From: Clitopilus passeckerianus
Taxonomy: Eukaryota; Basidiomycota; Agaricomycetes; Agaricales; Entolomataceae
Length of the DNA: 64,000 nucleotides
Assembly (NCBI GenBank): GCA_944990035.1
Contig: CALYLX010000112.1
Location: 186,001-250,000, forward strand
Direction: 5' to 3'
Below the pieces are notes generated by a model that saw only the letters and a program-made list of their open reading frames with translations, searched no databases and was not told the origin of the DNA. The position numbers and the translations under genes were made by a program. The first letter of the stretch is position 1. Each line of letters opens with the position of its first letter. Below are positions 46,656-57,395 of the stretch, piece by piece.

Positions 46656-48278
46656 ATGTACGCTCGACGGTCAATATCGTTGGCAAAAAGGTTAGACTGG
46701 GCCTGTGGTGAGTATTTCATAAACATAAGTTGTCTCTTTGACTCATGTTGCATCGAGTCGAAAGATTCCAACGATGTAACCACTCATCAAGTTCTTCATC
46801 CCGGATTCCCTCCGCTCGGCCCACAAATTTCCTGCCCAACCCTCGCCTCAATTATCGTGATATAGCGGAAAATTTGGTGAAGAAGACGCAAAACGCTATG
46901 AACCGAAAAGCGCCAATACCGTTCGGTGCAGTAGAGGACGTAGCGCGGACACATAGCGAACAGAAACGCATCCAGAACACTCTGAATGCCAAACGAAATG
47001 CTCAGTCTATGGTTGGAGAACGTATCAAAAAAGCTGCTAGCACTAAGGATGTTGAGTCTAAGAAGGCTGCTCTTGAAGAAGCCTCTGTACTCAAAGCCGA
47101 GGTCAACCAACTGGAGGCTTCTCTTGCTGAGGTGGAACATAAACTGCTCCACCTAGCACTTGCCATTCCAAATGACACCCATCCGTCGTCGCCTCTTGGC
47201 CCTGAAGACGCTGCTATTACCGTCTCTACTCATGGGCCAAACCCACTTCCACCTACATCCTCTCGAGATCATGTTGACATTTGCCGCAAACTTGGGTTCC
47301 TTGACCTAGAAAGCGCAGGTACAGTCACAGGCTCATCATGGTACTACCTCCTTAACGAAGCAGCTCTGCTCGAAATTGCCCTGACGAACTATGCCATGTC
47401 CGTCGCTATGAAGCATGGCTTCACACCTGTCCTCACACCAGACGTCATCCGCGCAGATATCGCTGGCAGGTGTGGATTCCAACCTCGCGATAACTCGGAC
47501 CCTCCGATGCAGCAGATGTATCATGTCGAAACGCCTCCGGCTACCCCAGAGCTTGTCTTGTCCGGAACGGCCGAGATCCCGCTCGCTGGCATTTTCGCGA
47601 ACAAGATATTCCCCTCAGCAGGTTTGCCGTTGAAACTCGTGGGTATGGGACATTCTTTCAGAGCCGAAGCCGGTGCGAGAGGGGCAGACACGAGAGGTCT
47701 CTACAGAGTTCATCAGTTCACGAAGGTTGAGCTGTTCGCCGTAACAACGGAGGAAGAAAGTGAGAAGACGATGGAGGAGTTCTTGAGTGTGCAAAGGGAG
47801 ATATTGTTGGGGCTAGGTTTCCCATTCAGGTAATGCAAATCCCCCCTCTCAGCCTTTCTATCCTTTGTTGATTCATTATCTACACAGGGTGCTCAATATG
47901 CCGACGGAAGAACTCGGGGCGAGTGCGTACCAAAAGTATGATATGGAGGCATGGATGCCAGGTCGAGGAAACTGGGGAGAAGTTTCTTCACTTTCCAATT
48001 GTACCGACTACCAGTCACGGCGACTGCATATCCGCTACCGCCCGACGACACCCAAGGCAGGCGAAACTGCAACACCTTCCCATTCTTCTGCATTGCCTTT
48101 CGCCCATACTTTAAATGGCACTGCTGCAGCTATTCCGCGACTAATCGTTGCTTTATTAGAGAATGGTGCTATTCTCGATGAGAAGTCGGAAGAGGTCACA
48201 GGTATCGAGCTACCAGAGGTCTTGAAGCCATTCTGGATAGGCAGCGGGACTGACCGAGGATTGATTCGTTGGAAATGA
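46656..48278 (+). CDS. Seryl-tRNA synthetase, mitochondrial type
   Basis: Class II aminoacyl-tRNA synthetase charging mitochondrial tRNA-Ser. Start [17 protein letters not shown] is a basic presequence cut by an intron; then [20 protein letters not shown] and an N-terminal antiparallel coiled coil ([38 protein letters not shown]). The catalytic core shows motif 1 around [33 protein letters not shown], motif 2 [14 protein letters not shown] and motif 3 [20 protein letters not shown]. One late intron after GLGFPFR joins [26 protein letters not shown]. Yeast counterpart is DIA4 rather than cytosolic SES1, judged from the presequence and size. Confidence 0.92.
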
Positions 48279-48423
48279 TTAGTTTGGTTGCTCGTCAGGT
48301 ATTTAATATATCGTAATATGGCACACTATAATGTTACAGTTCCAACTCTGAACAATAAATCAGCATCAACCTAGGCGAAATCTATGCATGAACAAGTCCG
48401 TCTTCAACCAGCCATCACATCAG

Positions 48424-50260
48424 CTACCACCTCTTGCTTGGCCCAACGGCCACCTCGTCCGCAAACGGATCTGCAAATGGATCTTTCTCTTCCGCCTGGG
48501 CAAGTGGTGCTCTTGGCCCTTTGTTGTTATACAGATCAACCTCTTCGTCGTCAGAGACGGTGACGTAGTCCCTCCTGCCTGTGCCTTGCTTGGCCGCAGC
48601 ACTATGTGCCTCCTCATCTGAGGATTCATAGTCACTGAAATCGGACAATGACCCGCGGTTATCGTAAGAAGTGTGGTCTTGGCTACGGGATGTGGACGAT
48701 GGTCGGAGTGGCGCTGGGAGGTCGTTAGCGGATCCTCCAATGGAGCCGAAATTGAGATCCTGCAGGTCGGAATAGATGGCAGAGTCTTGGCCTGACGATC
48801 TTGTGGACTGCTGACTGTGGTTCTGGGAGCGCAGGGCGTCTCCTGAAGGAACGGAAATCTGTGTCTCGGAGAGCTTCTTGGCGATCTCGTCTGTAGATTC
48901 ACCATGGCCGTGCGCCAAGATGTGATCGTACATCTCAGTAGCAGACATGACACGCTCGTTGGTCTCGATGAGGGTACCAATGAGGTCTTCATTTTCGACA
49001 AGCTGTAAAATTGATTAATGTGATTAGCGACTACATGGTGAAAGGTTCTTTACCTGAATATAGCGAACGACGATTTTTCGAGCCTGCTTTGCTTTCTCAA
49101 GACACTCCTGTACGCGAGTGTTCCTCTCAAGGCTATCATTCTCTGGATTAACCAGCTGCAGATAGTTCGTTAGAGATTCTGAAGGAAGAAGTAATGGTGA
49201 TCCGCCCTTACTCTTATTGCGTTCACAAGATTACTAGACGCCTGTGACGCATCGACGATGCTGCTGAGGACCTTGGGCTTTTCCTAGAGCTCTGAATTAG
49301 CATACGACTGAACCATCTTTGAGACTGCCGCTTACCTTCTCGAAATCGAACGGAGCCCGTCTTGGTCGGTTAGATCTCCGCCTTCTCTCTTCTTCCTCTC
49401 TTCTGGTCCTCTCTTTTGCTTCCTCCCTCTCTTGCCTGGCCTTCCTCTTAGCTTCATCTTTCTCGGCCCTGCGTTTATCCTCCATGTCGGGGTATCCGGC
49501 CAACTGTGCAAGCTCTTGCCTGGAAGGGCCTTTGCTCGCACGCTTGCAAGAATCGTATAATCCGGCGACGCCAGACATGGAGGGCTCCCCCTTATACTGT
49601 TCCTTCCACGAAGCAAGAACAAGCATTAATTTCTTCTTGACTTTCTTGTCGGTATTGTGGTCTCCAGCCAATAGCTTGAGAGCATCAGTAAGTTGGCCAT
49701 CAGCAAATGTTGCTAGGCACCAGAAAAATCACGTTAATATGTAGATTACCCAGACAGGATGTGAAATACAAACTTTGGAATTTCGTGCCGCAGTTCTCAA
49801 CGAGTGCCTTCAAGAGCTACAGACCACCGTTAGATTTGAGACTGTCAAAGAAAGGATAAAGACAGACAACAAGTGCGCGGTATTGCTGGTGAGAATTTCC
49901 ATGCTTAAGCTTCTTTCGAAGAGCTCGCGAGGCCTCAGCAGGTCTAATCACGATGATGTTGAGATTGGGTCAAGTGGCACGGATTCGAACCACAAACCCT
50001 GATACCTGGAGGTTGATGGTTTCCACAAGTTCTGGGATGCTATTTCCAGATTTTGATTCATTTCCTGAACAGGGCAGATGACAGAAGACGCACCCGTCAT
50101 AAGCTTCCTCTTCTACACCACTGCCAGTTAGTATGTCAATCCAATCTGTTGTCGATGACTTTTGCAACGAATCAAGATCTCATCGTCGGTGTTTCTCCCA
50201 GATTTCACTTACATGAGGCTTCTCGAGACCCAAAGCGTGGCGAAAGTTGAAAGCGGACAT
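48424..50260 (-). CDS. VHS-GAT domain protein, LSB5-like
   Basis: LSB5-type adaptors link ubiquitinated cargo and Arf/actin regulators at endosomes and the cell cortex. Start MSAFNFRHALGLEKPH; a long intron leads to SSTTDWIDILTGSGVEEEAY DG, then IPELVETINLQVSGPAEASR ALRKKLKHGNSHQQYRAL, then QFADGQL...LKLLAGDHNTDKKVKKKLM, giving a complete VHS superhelix. A charged KR/E-rich helix (DKRRAEKDEAKRKARQERE) precedes the GAT domain (SSNLVNAIRLVNPENDSLER; VRYIQ; TNERVMSATEMYDHIL). The C-terminus repeats DPFADPFAD, a DPF-type motif used for AP-2/EH binding. About seven introns. Confidence 0.85.
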
Positions 50261-50404
50261 GATAGTGGAGAATCAAGGAAAGAACGAAGGAATGATACTC
50301 AACGCCCTCTTCGGATCAGATTCAGTTATCGTTCAAGGCATACTCATCACGTGCCCTGAAGTAGTAATGACATACTATTGTACAAAAACGGTAACCATCC
50401 ATAA

Positions 50405-51733
50405 TTATGAGCTCTCCTCTTGCCCTGCTCCACTCCCATCCGATGAATTTCCTCCTGCAGAACCAGTTCCATTGGCGGCATTTTGCATCATTTGAGTCTG
50501 ACGAGCATGAGGCATGACAGAGTTCATCATCGGCGCTTGGCCACCCCCAAGTCCCATAGGCACAGGACTTTCCAGATACAACCGTATTAGAATTGTTTCG
50601 AGCGCTGCCACGCTCACCGCAGGATATTCATGCGTTCGTGCGTGGTCCCGAATAGAATTAAATAATGTAGCCATGTTCTCCCAGCGATCATACGCTTGGC
50701 CTTGAGCTTGTGCATTGGCTGTGAACGTTTGCGGTGTAGGTGCATAGCCAAAGTTCTGCACGACTTGCTGCTGCGGCTGCTGGTATACATTTTGTGCCGG
50801 AAGCGGAGCAAGCATTGAGACAGCGTTGCTGTAATTGTTTGAGGGCCCAGGAGTCGCATTGTTATTAGGGACCATAGCTTGGACTGGGTTTGGTGCTGTT
50901 ATAGGCACTGAGCTCTGCTGGGCAGGCGCGCCAGAGGAACCAACGCTGTTGCTTGCATGATGTGTCTTGGTTGGTTTCTCTTTGGCTAGTGCTTCCTTCC
51001 GGCCACGTCGAGTGAAGGGCAGGTTTTCTGCACCAATGGGATGTGAGTGGTGTGCATTGTCTGAAGGGTGTGATCAACCACGAGGGTTTCAATGGACACG
51101 TCAACGAGGGGCTTACAGGAGGCTCGAACCTCCTCGGTCTCAAAGTAGGTTTTGTAGCTTATGGACGCCCCGCATCCAGTTCCTTCAAGCTAGAGAGCAC
51201 GATGGTGAGTATCATGGGTTATCACAGTCGTCGAGATAATGCTACCTTGCGACTAGGTACTTTCCTGATACGTTCAGGGTGTTTCTTGACATACTTCTTT
51301 CTGCCGCTCCTTGAATGACGAGCGCAAACCAGTTTAGTATGTTCTTTGAACCTGGGAGGAAGAGCTTTGCTCCCATGGGTGTCTCCCTGAGGTATAGAAG
51401 TCAGGAGATAGATCGATGTCGAGGATGCGATAAGAGTGCGACCTTCACGAACTCAACAGATTGAGTCTCCTCCTCTCTTTTTCGCCATTCCTCAAAAGCA
51501 GCCAAATTTGGGAAGATTAGGGTGTAACCATCATCTGAATCGCCAGAACCGTAGGGTTGCTTATGAGACTTGTTGGGATTAACATTGTTGATCTGGAAAG
51601 TGGTCGTGTTGGGGCTGTTATCAGCCGCTGTCGTTGTCTGGAACGTCGAAGTGGACGAAGCAGCGCCAACGAGATGAGGCGGGAGAGGCTGGTGCAGAGA
51701 AAGTTCTCCAAGACGGAAATGTTGGAAGCTCAT
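50405..51733 (-). CDS. Putative FAR1/WRKY-GCM1-type zinc-binding regulator
   Basis: Start MSFQHFRLGELSLHQPLPPH. The conserved domain begins DGYTLIFPNLAAFEEWRKRE EE; introns join K to GDTHGSKALPPRF, then HTKLVCARHSRSGRKKYVKK and RKVPSRK|LEGTGCGASISYKTYFE, and finally EEVRASY|NAHHSHPIG. Spliced, the Cys...GCGA...H-x-H spacing and the basic, short-strand pattern match the FAR1/WRKY-GCM1 zinc-finger superfamily, shared by Aft1/Rbf1-type fungal regulators and MULE transposase N-termini. The rest (PITAPNPVQAMVPNNN to the end) is Gln/Asn/Ala-rich disorder with a helix LETILIRLYLESPVPMG. No transposase core follows, so it is a single-copy regulator or a domesticated fragment. Divergent from UTP11. 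Confidence 0.65.
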
Positions 51734-51866
51734 CGAATTTTGGGACGGACGGAGATACCAAGATCAGTAGGAAATTTCGTGCGGCGGTGTGTTTTGGTCG
51801 CGGATCCTATCTCAAAAATTCAACCACGGTCACATTATTATCTGACAAAGTTACTCTTTTCCCATC

Positions 51867-53070
51867 ATGGCAGGATCATCCCTCAGAAATTCGCTGCACA
51901 GACGAAATCATAAAGAACGCTCCCAATTAGCTCACAGGGCAAAATTTGGCATCCTTGAGAAACATAATGACTATGTCAAGCGTGCTAGGGACTACCATTC
52001 TAAGCAGGACAGGCTTAATCGACTGAGGCAGAAGGCCGCAGACCGAAATAAGGATGAGTTTTATTTTGGTATGAATAATGAGAGGACGAAGGTATGTGGT
52101 CAAAATTTCTCTTGTTGTTCAACATCTGAACTGTGGTTTAGGGTGGTGTACACTTAAAAGATAGAGGCAATGCAGCCCTGCCCACCGATATAATCAAAGT
52201 CCTGAAAACTCAGGATGAGAACTATGTCCGGACAATGCGCCTGGCAAATCTCAAGGTGCGCTCAGGGAACAAAGCTACGTGACCGAGGATTGACCTTATT
52301 CCCGCAGAAAATAGACAAGCTGAAGGCTCAGTTAACCACTTTGGCAGATCTCCTAAAACCTACGATGCTTCATGAGGACGCTAGCTTTGAGGACGACCTG
52401 GGTGAGGATGAGCTCGAAGTTTTGCAGGAAGCTGGAATTATATCAACATCTTCCCGCACAAAATCAAGTCGCCGAAAACCTGCGCCAAAGCACATAGTTT
52501 TCGTCGACGACACAAAACAGGGTAAGTAACTGGGTTACCCCTTCCAATCCATTCCTCGAACCTAATTGGTTTATCATAGCACGCAAATACTCGCCTCCCA
52601 GAATAATACCCGAACAATCATCGACGTCCACCAAAAAGGATAACTCTGACAGGCCGGACATTGATCTGGGCTGGAAAGTCCCCGAAACCAAGAAGTCCAA
52701 GAAAAAACGACATTCTACCGCAGCTGCCCAGCCTGTCAGCTCGGACCTTGCAGATGGTTTCTCACCCGACGACGATCCAGAAAATGTCAGCGACACGAAG
52801 CGACGGCTTCTAAAAGAGCTTTCCGCCCGTCTAGCCCGCGACAGGCAGATGAGGTATGCGCAAAGGGAGCTGGAGATGCAGAGGCTAATGATGGGAAAGG
52901 GTGCCAGGACGAAGATCCAGGGTGTTGAAAAAATGGAAGGCGATTCAGAAGAGGAAGAAGACGAAGACGAAATTGATGCACGAAGGGGGAATGCTCCCAA
53001 GCCCAGGAAGGTCGATGAAGCGACTTACAAGCCAAGGGTGTACAAGTGGCGCATGGAACGAAAGCGTTGA
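51867..53070 (+). CDS. utp11: UTP11, U3 snoRNP (small-subunit processome) protein
   Basis: Nucleolar 18S rRNA-processing factor. Start [20 protein letters not shown], then [20 protein letters not shown] and [27 protein letters not shown], the family signature. After an intron: [20 protein letters not shown], then [20 protein letters not shown] and [10 protein letters not shown]. The last exon has [34 protein letters not shown] and the invariant ending [22 protein letters not shown]. Basic overall, with an acidic insert ([14 protein letters not shown]). Four introns of ~50-60 nt. All regions are in frame after splicing. Confidence 0.95.
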
Positions 53071-53183
53071 TACCGTCATACTTGCATTTGATATTCAATG
53101 TATCCATCGTCCTTTATTATGGGAATAATGCAAAGATCGACTAGATGTAGTCCTAAATACGTGCAAAATTGTCCTTGTCCTGC

Positions 53184-54680
53184 TTAAAGCACGGCTGCGA
53201 TTCCAAGTGCAATACCCAACGATACGGTAAACGAGGTGATAGCGTATTGTTTGAGCACCATCGTCAAAGCGCCATTTCCTTGGCTACTTGTTCCGGAGGG
53301 AGTAGAGGAAGACGTGGGTAAAGGAGTAGCGACAGGCGTCGTGGGGCTGTATTGAACCCCGTTAATTCCGGCTGCGACTTGGAAAACGGATCCACCGCCA
53401 TATTCGTAGAACTATCAGAAGATAAGATAGAAGATCCGCAGTTAACCTCATAAAAATCTTGGAAATCTGGAAAGAACCTCTTACATCAACCAAGAGAAAG
53501 TTTGGTGCCCTGGTATTGGCAGCTTTACAAGTGTCCACATGAGCTTGCAACGATCCTGGCCCCGAGGCAGAGTTGGTAATGTTGGCCTTGGCTATGTCAG
53601 GGACAGGGTTGTTGAGCACAAGCCTATCCAGGAAATGGTTAATCAGGTACAGCTGTGTCGTCGTATCCCCCTTGGTACGGTTAACGGTGCAATCAAAAAG
53701 TGTAGCATCGACGACGTTGAACGCGGTTTCCCACATGTTTGTGAATTCTACTCGGCGTTGCAGTTTCATAAGGTCCAATGCGGTCAGGTGAGGGCAGATG
53801 AGGTGGAGAAAAAACCGGCAGAGATTAATAAAGGAGCCAAGACTTGATATAATGGGGCACATACCGTCAATCAAGTAGGGTATGCTAGCATCTGCTCCGT
53901 TGTCGAGGAAAGTCACCAGGCGTTTTCCCGAATCAATCATAGAGCCAAGAGTCGGCCACAAAGCTGCCGCGAGGGGCGAGCTTTCGGGCACGAAAGATAC
54001 GGAATCCAAGCCGACAGATTTGAAGACCGTGTCGTAATTGGAGGCTGGCAGGTTGTCAATATTGACAATGAGAAGGGTTAGTACTTTAGGACTTGTCAGT
54101 AAAAGCGCAATAACAATTGAATCGGAACGGACCTTCATTGGGGTTGGAGTCTAGCCATCCCTTAACGGTCTTGAGGTAGTCTTCCAGCGTTCCTCCGTCT
54201 TGGAACCCCTGCTCGTGATATCGTCATTTGAGCCATCTCCAGAGCGTGTCCAAGACTTACGCAGGCGCTATGGCACAGCCTAATAACCCCATTTTGGTTG
54301 TGTGCTTGCATCTGAAGCATGCGAATCCCATCGTTCAATTGAGTTGTGACTTCATGGGCCCATCAGACAAGACTTTTGCTACTAGTGTCTAGACCTACTT
54401 GGCTGGTCTTGATTTACGAATACTGTGAGATTACCATGAATAGGTTAGCGTACTCCTGGGTCCAAGAGATAAGAAGGAAGTCCGCACCATTGTTTACTCC
54501 AATAGCGTAGGAATCATGTGTACCGACGTAAGAAACCGCACCGTAACTACGGTCGCACAGTTCGGAGTGGCCATTGCAGACTGTAGCCCTTTTGGTCGGA
54601 GCAAGTGCATGGATAGTAGAAGAAGAAAGCAAAAGAGAGAGCACGGCCTGCGTGAGACGAGAGCGAGAAAGCAATTGCAT
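53184..54680 (-). CDS. Secreted/GPI-anchored PLC-like phosphodiesterase
   Basis: TIM-barrel protein of the PI-PLC X-like superfamily. Start MQLLSRSRLTQAVLSLLLSS STIHA is a signal peptide. Active-site region YGAVSYVGTHDSYAIGVNN continues after an intron into VFVNQDQPS, then LNDGIRMLQMQAHNQNGVIR LCHSAC (second catalytic His and Cys), and EVLTLLIVNIDNLPASNYDT. Further blocks are GKRLVTFLDNGADASIPYLI D and VVDATLFDCTVNRTKGDTTT Q, plus NFLLVDFYEYGGGSVFQVAA. The C-terminus is a Ser/Thr-rich spacer (SSSTPSGTSSQGNGA) followed by a hydrophobic tail ending GIALGIAAVL, a GPI-anchor signal. Several introns. Whether it cleaves a phosphoinositide is not known; many family members lack proven substrates. 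Confidence 0.88.
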
Positions 54681-55243
54681 TATGCTGGCAAACTTGACTG
54701 ATCAAAAGCTCTGAAGTTGTCGAATAGCAGTAGCTGATGTTGAATGAAAGAAAGTGAGAGAGACTAGGAGAAAGACCAATGTGGAGAGCAAGCTCGATGG
54801 TCAGCGGATAATGTTGTTCTAGGAGGAAAACAAGGAGGCGTAAGGAACTCCTGAAATATAATTGACCGTGACAAAAGCTCTGCCCATCACTGTTTGCCGT
54901 AGCGCCGACCCCCTCGGCTTGAACACTCCAATCACCGTCAAGCATTGCTTTTGACTGTTGGTGAACAATTCATCGCATTGCCAGTCCCTCAAACCGCACA
55001 CAACTGCCTCAAAAAGCCTCATACTCTTGGGTGAGACACCTATTGAGCGAGCCAAGGGACCACAGCCTACTTTCAAATTCAAAATTCGATGAAAGGGGGA
55101 CAGCCCAATGCTGCGGTGGGGTTGCTAAAAATAGTGACCATCAATGCTTGTTAAAATCTGCTGACATAAGAGGGTACTTTGTTCACCGGGCCAACGGAAG
55201 ACGAAAGTTAACCGAGGTATCTTTCGTTTCTGTAAACGACATT
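54681..55243. other. Divergent spacer, no gene supported
   Basis: 563 bp between the PLC-like start (54680) and the reductase start (55244). ORFs on both strands here are unsupported; one minus-strand ORF (54819-55082) has no motif. I see nothing repetitive. Confidence 0.4.
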
Positions 55244-56246
55244 ATGAGTCGCATCGTGCTGGTAACTGGCTGCTCTAGCGGTGGGATTGGGTTCGCTATG
55301 TGCGTCTGTTCTTGCGTCGGAGGTCTTATAACTGGGTCAATGGTCTGATATGCTTTGGACACCTATAGCGCGAATGAATTTGCTGGGCAGGGTTGTAAGG
55401 TTTATGCAACTGCACGAAACCCAGAAAAGATTGGAGATTCTCCGTCGCCCAACCTCTACAAGCTCAAGCTGGACGTGACTGATGATGAAGGCTGCCAGCA
55501 TGTCGTGGACCATATCATGGAAAAAGAAGGGCAGATAGATGTCCTCGTCAGCAATGCTGGTATCTTTGCTCCAGGTGAGTTCTCCGAGGTATGAGACGGC
55601 TGGGAGATGCTGAGCCTGGATCCACAGGCCCTCTCATAGACCAGACTATGGACGATGTCAAGCTTATCTTTGACACGAACACGCACGCTGTTCTGCGTCT
55701 GGCGAGATTAATCATCCCTCAAATGGCTGAACGGCGAACCGGTTTGATACTGAATATTGGTTCGGTCGTAGGCGAGTTGTACGTTCTTCTTTTCGGATCG
55801 TGATGCATCCCATCTTACGCGAAGGAAGTGCCACTCCATGGAACGGGCTTTACTGCGCAACGAAGGCAGCCATGCAATCCATAAGCGATGTGCTATCTAT
55901 GGAGTGCAAACCCTTTAATATCGCAGTCATGCACGTTGCGCCGGCATCTGTGGTATCGAATATCTCCACGAACGGGGCTGCGCGATACACGTTGGCCCCA
56001 GGATCACTGTATTCCGACTTCTTGCCCAACATCATGCAGCGTATATACGCTAGCCAGAACGCAGGCTCCATGCCCACCGAGGAGTTCGCTCGCCGTGTGG
56101 TTTCAAACGCACTGAAAAAGCGGCCGCCGCTTAACTTAACAACCGGCGGCGGTGCTTACCTTTTCAAAATTCTCAAATGGCTTCCCAAGACCTTTGTTCT
56201 GTGGTTGATGTGGCGGACATACTCGAAGAAGCTGTTGAAAAACTGA
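55244..56246 (+). CDS. Short-chain dehydrogenase, AYR1-like (1-acyldihydroxyacetone-phosphate reductase type)
   Basis: NADPH-dependent SDR. Start MSRIVLVTGCSSGGIGFA gives the TGxxxGIG cofactor motif; an intron then yields IANEFAGQGCKVYATARNPE K, the R of which suits NADPH. Next LDVTDDEGCQHVVDHIMEKE, VLVSNAGIFAPG, PQMAERRTGLILNIGSVVGE and, after an intron whose best in-frame acceptor gives GEFATPWNGLYCATKAAMQS, the catalytic YxxxK. The C-terminal WLPKTFVLWLMWR is hydrophobic and would associate with ER or lipid droplets, as in Ayr1, which reduces acyl-DHAP in lipid synthesis and also acts as a lipase. The segment ANPEKIGDS-type diversity prevents closer substrate assignment. Confidence 0.86.
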
Positions 56247-56489
56247 GGTGGGGTGGCTATCGGAGAAAGACGGGCCTGATGTAATTTATTCCGTGTTATT
56301 CTATTGTAGAGAAGTGTGGTATTTGAGATACTACTCGGAAATAGACGGAATTCTCTTTGGGAAGGCTTCTGGACGAGAGGTAGACACGAAGGTCGACCTT
56401 TTGTGTTGCGTCATGTTTGGGACACAGCCACTGTCGCCAGAGGGATGTTGAATTGGTTGAGTGCGACGCGTTCGAACCATGCCTTGACC

Positions 56490-57206
56490 ATGTCCAAATA
56501 CCCAGATTTTCTATCGCCCAATGCCCCACATCCCAAGCTTTCAAAGGGCCAGAAGTCCCGTGCCCGTCGGGAGCCGTCGGGAGTCTTCTCGATGTTCCAG
56601 GCGCCTCAGATTCAGCAGTTCAAGGAGGCGTTTCAGCTAATCGACCATGATAAAGATGGGTGGGTGAGTGAGAACGACCTGCAAGAGATCTTCTCGAGTC
56701 TTGGTGAGGATGTTCGGCTCCGCGTAACCGCAGCAAGGCTAGTCCCAAGGCTAACCCACATGTCAGGGATTGCGCCATCTCAACAGATGCTAGAGGACTT
56801 GCTCAGAGCACGGCCTGGCGGGCACGGAAGAGCACCGTATAAAGATGACACGGATGCTGGGCAGGGAATAAACTTTACGATGTTTCTTACGATGATGGGA
56901 GAACGATTATTCGAATTTGATGCAGAGGCTGAATTGATAGAGGCATTTGAATCGTTTGATGACAACGATAGTGGAACCGTGAACGTGGTAGAAATGAGGA
57001 AATGGCTTAGTGAATTTGGGGATCGAATGAACGAGAAGGAAGTGAGTAAGAGAATCTAGATCGTTGGTTTGAAACTAATGATTACTTAGATTGACCGATT
57101 CTTGGAAGGACCATATACAGACTACCAAGGAAACTTTAACTATCGGGAATGGGTGAAGGTGCTACGAGTAAACGCAGAGGAAGAAGAAAGCGCTGCACAG
57201 GATTAG
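56490..57206 (+). CDS. Myosin II regulatory light chain (EF-hand)
   Basis: Start MSKYPDFLSPNAPHPKLSKG; a longer upstream reading frame exists but lacks family similarity. REPSGVFSMFQAPQIQQFKE matches the RLC N-terminus, whose Ser next to GVF corresponds to the activating phosphorylation site. EF-hand 1 is DHDKDGWVSENDLQEIF (canonical Ca/Mg loop); after an intron IAPSQQMLEDLL and INFTMFLTMMGERLFEFDAE follow, and EF-hand 3 is DDNDSGTVNVVEMRKWL. The last exon carries FLEGPYTDYQGNFNYREWVK. A long acidic insert (PGGHGRAPYKDDTDAGQG) lies between hands 1 and 2. Controls cytokinetic actomyosin ring contraction. Confidence 0.88.
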
Positions 57207-57237
57207 GTAGATCGTGTATGTTATTCCAAGAAATGGA

Positions 57238-57365
57238 GCCAAGTGCCAAGAGTAATTGTAAATTGGCCGTGACCTTGGCATCCGCTTGGCACGCGAGAAC
57301 GCCAAGATGATCTTGGCAGCTTAGGTTATGCTTGGCTAAATCGATCGAAATTGTAAATTCTTGGC
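57238..57365 (+). promoter_or_regulatory. Cluster of eight PacC hexamers (GCCAAG/CTTGGC) upstream of pacC
   Basis: Hexamers read GCCAAG at 57238, 57245 and 57301, and CTTGGC at 57274, 57285, 57312, 57331 and 57360 (start positions). Eight matches in 128 bp compare with ~0.06 expected at 50% GC. PacC/Rim101 zinc fingers recognise GCCARG. The last copy is 31 bp before the pacC ATG (57396), so the protein very likely binds its own promoter. Confidence 0.85.
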
Positions 57366-57395
57366 AACCACTACGACTCTTAAAAACATCGTCCA

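Noticed and set aside
49965..50030. B-box-like TGGTTCGAATCC suggesting a tRNA inside the VHS-GAT gene
   Set aside because: It falls in a 54-nt intron whose borders restore the VHS frame; the intron is too short to hold a tRNA and no matching 5' half exists.
51117..51134. Imperfect palindrome AGGAGGCTCGAACCTCCT
   Set aside because: It lies inside a coding exon of the zinc-binding regulator and is explained by the codons there.
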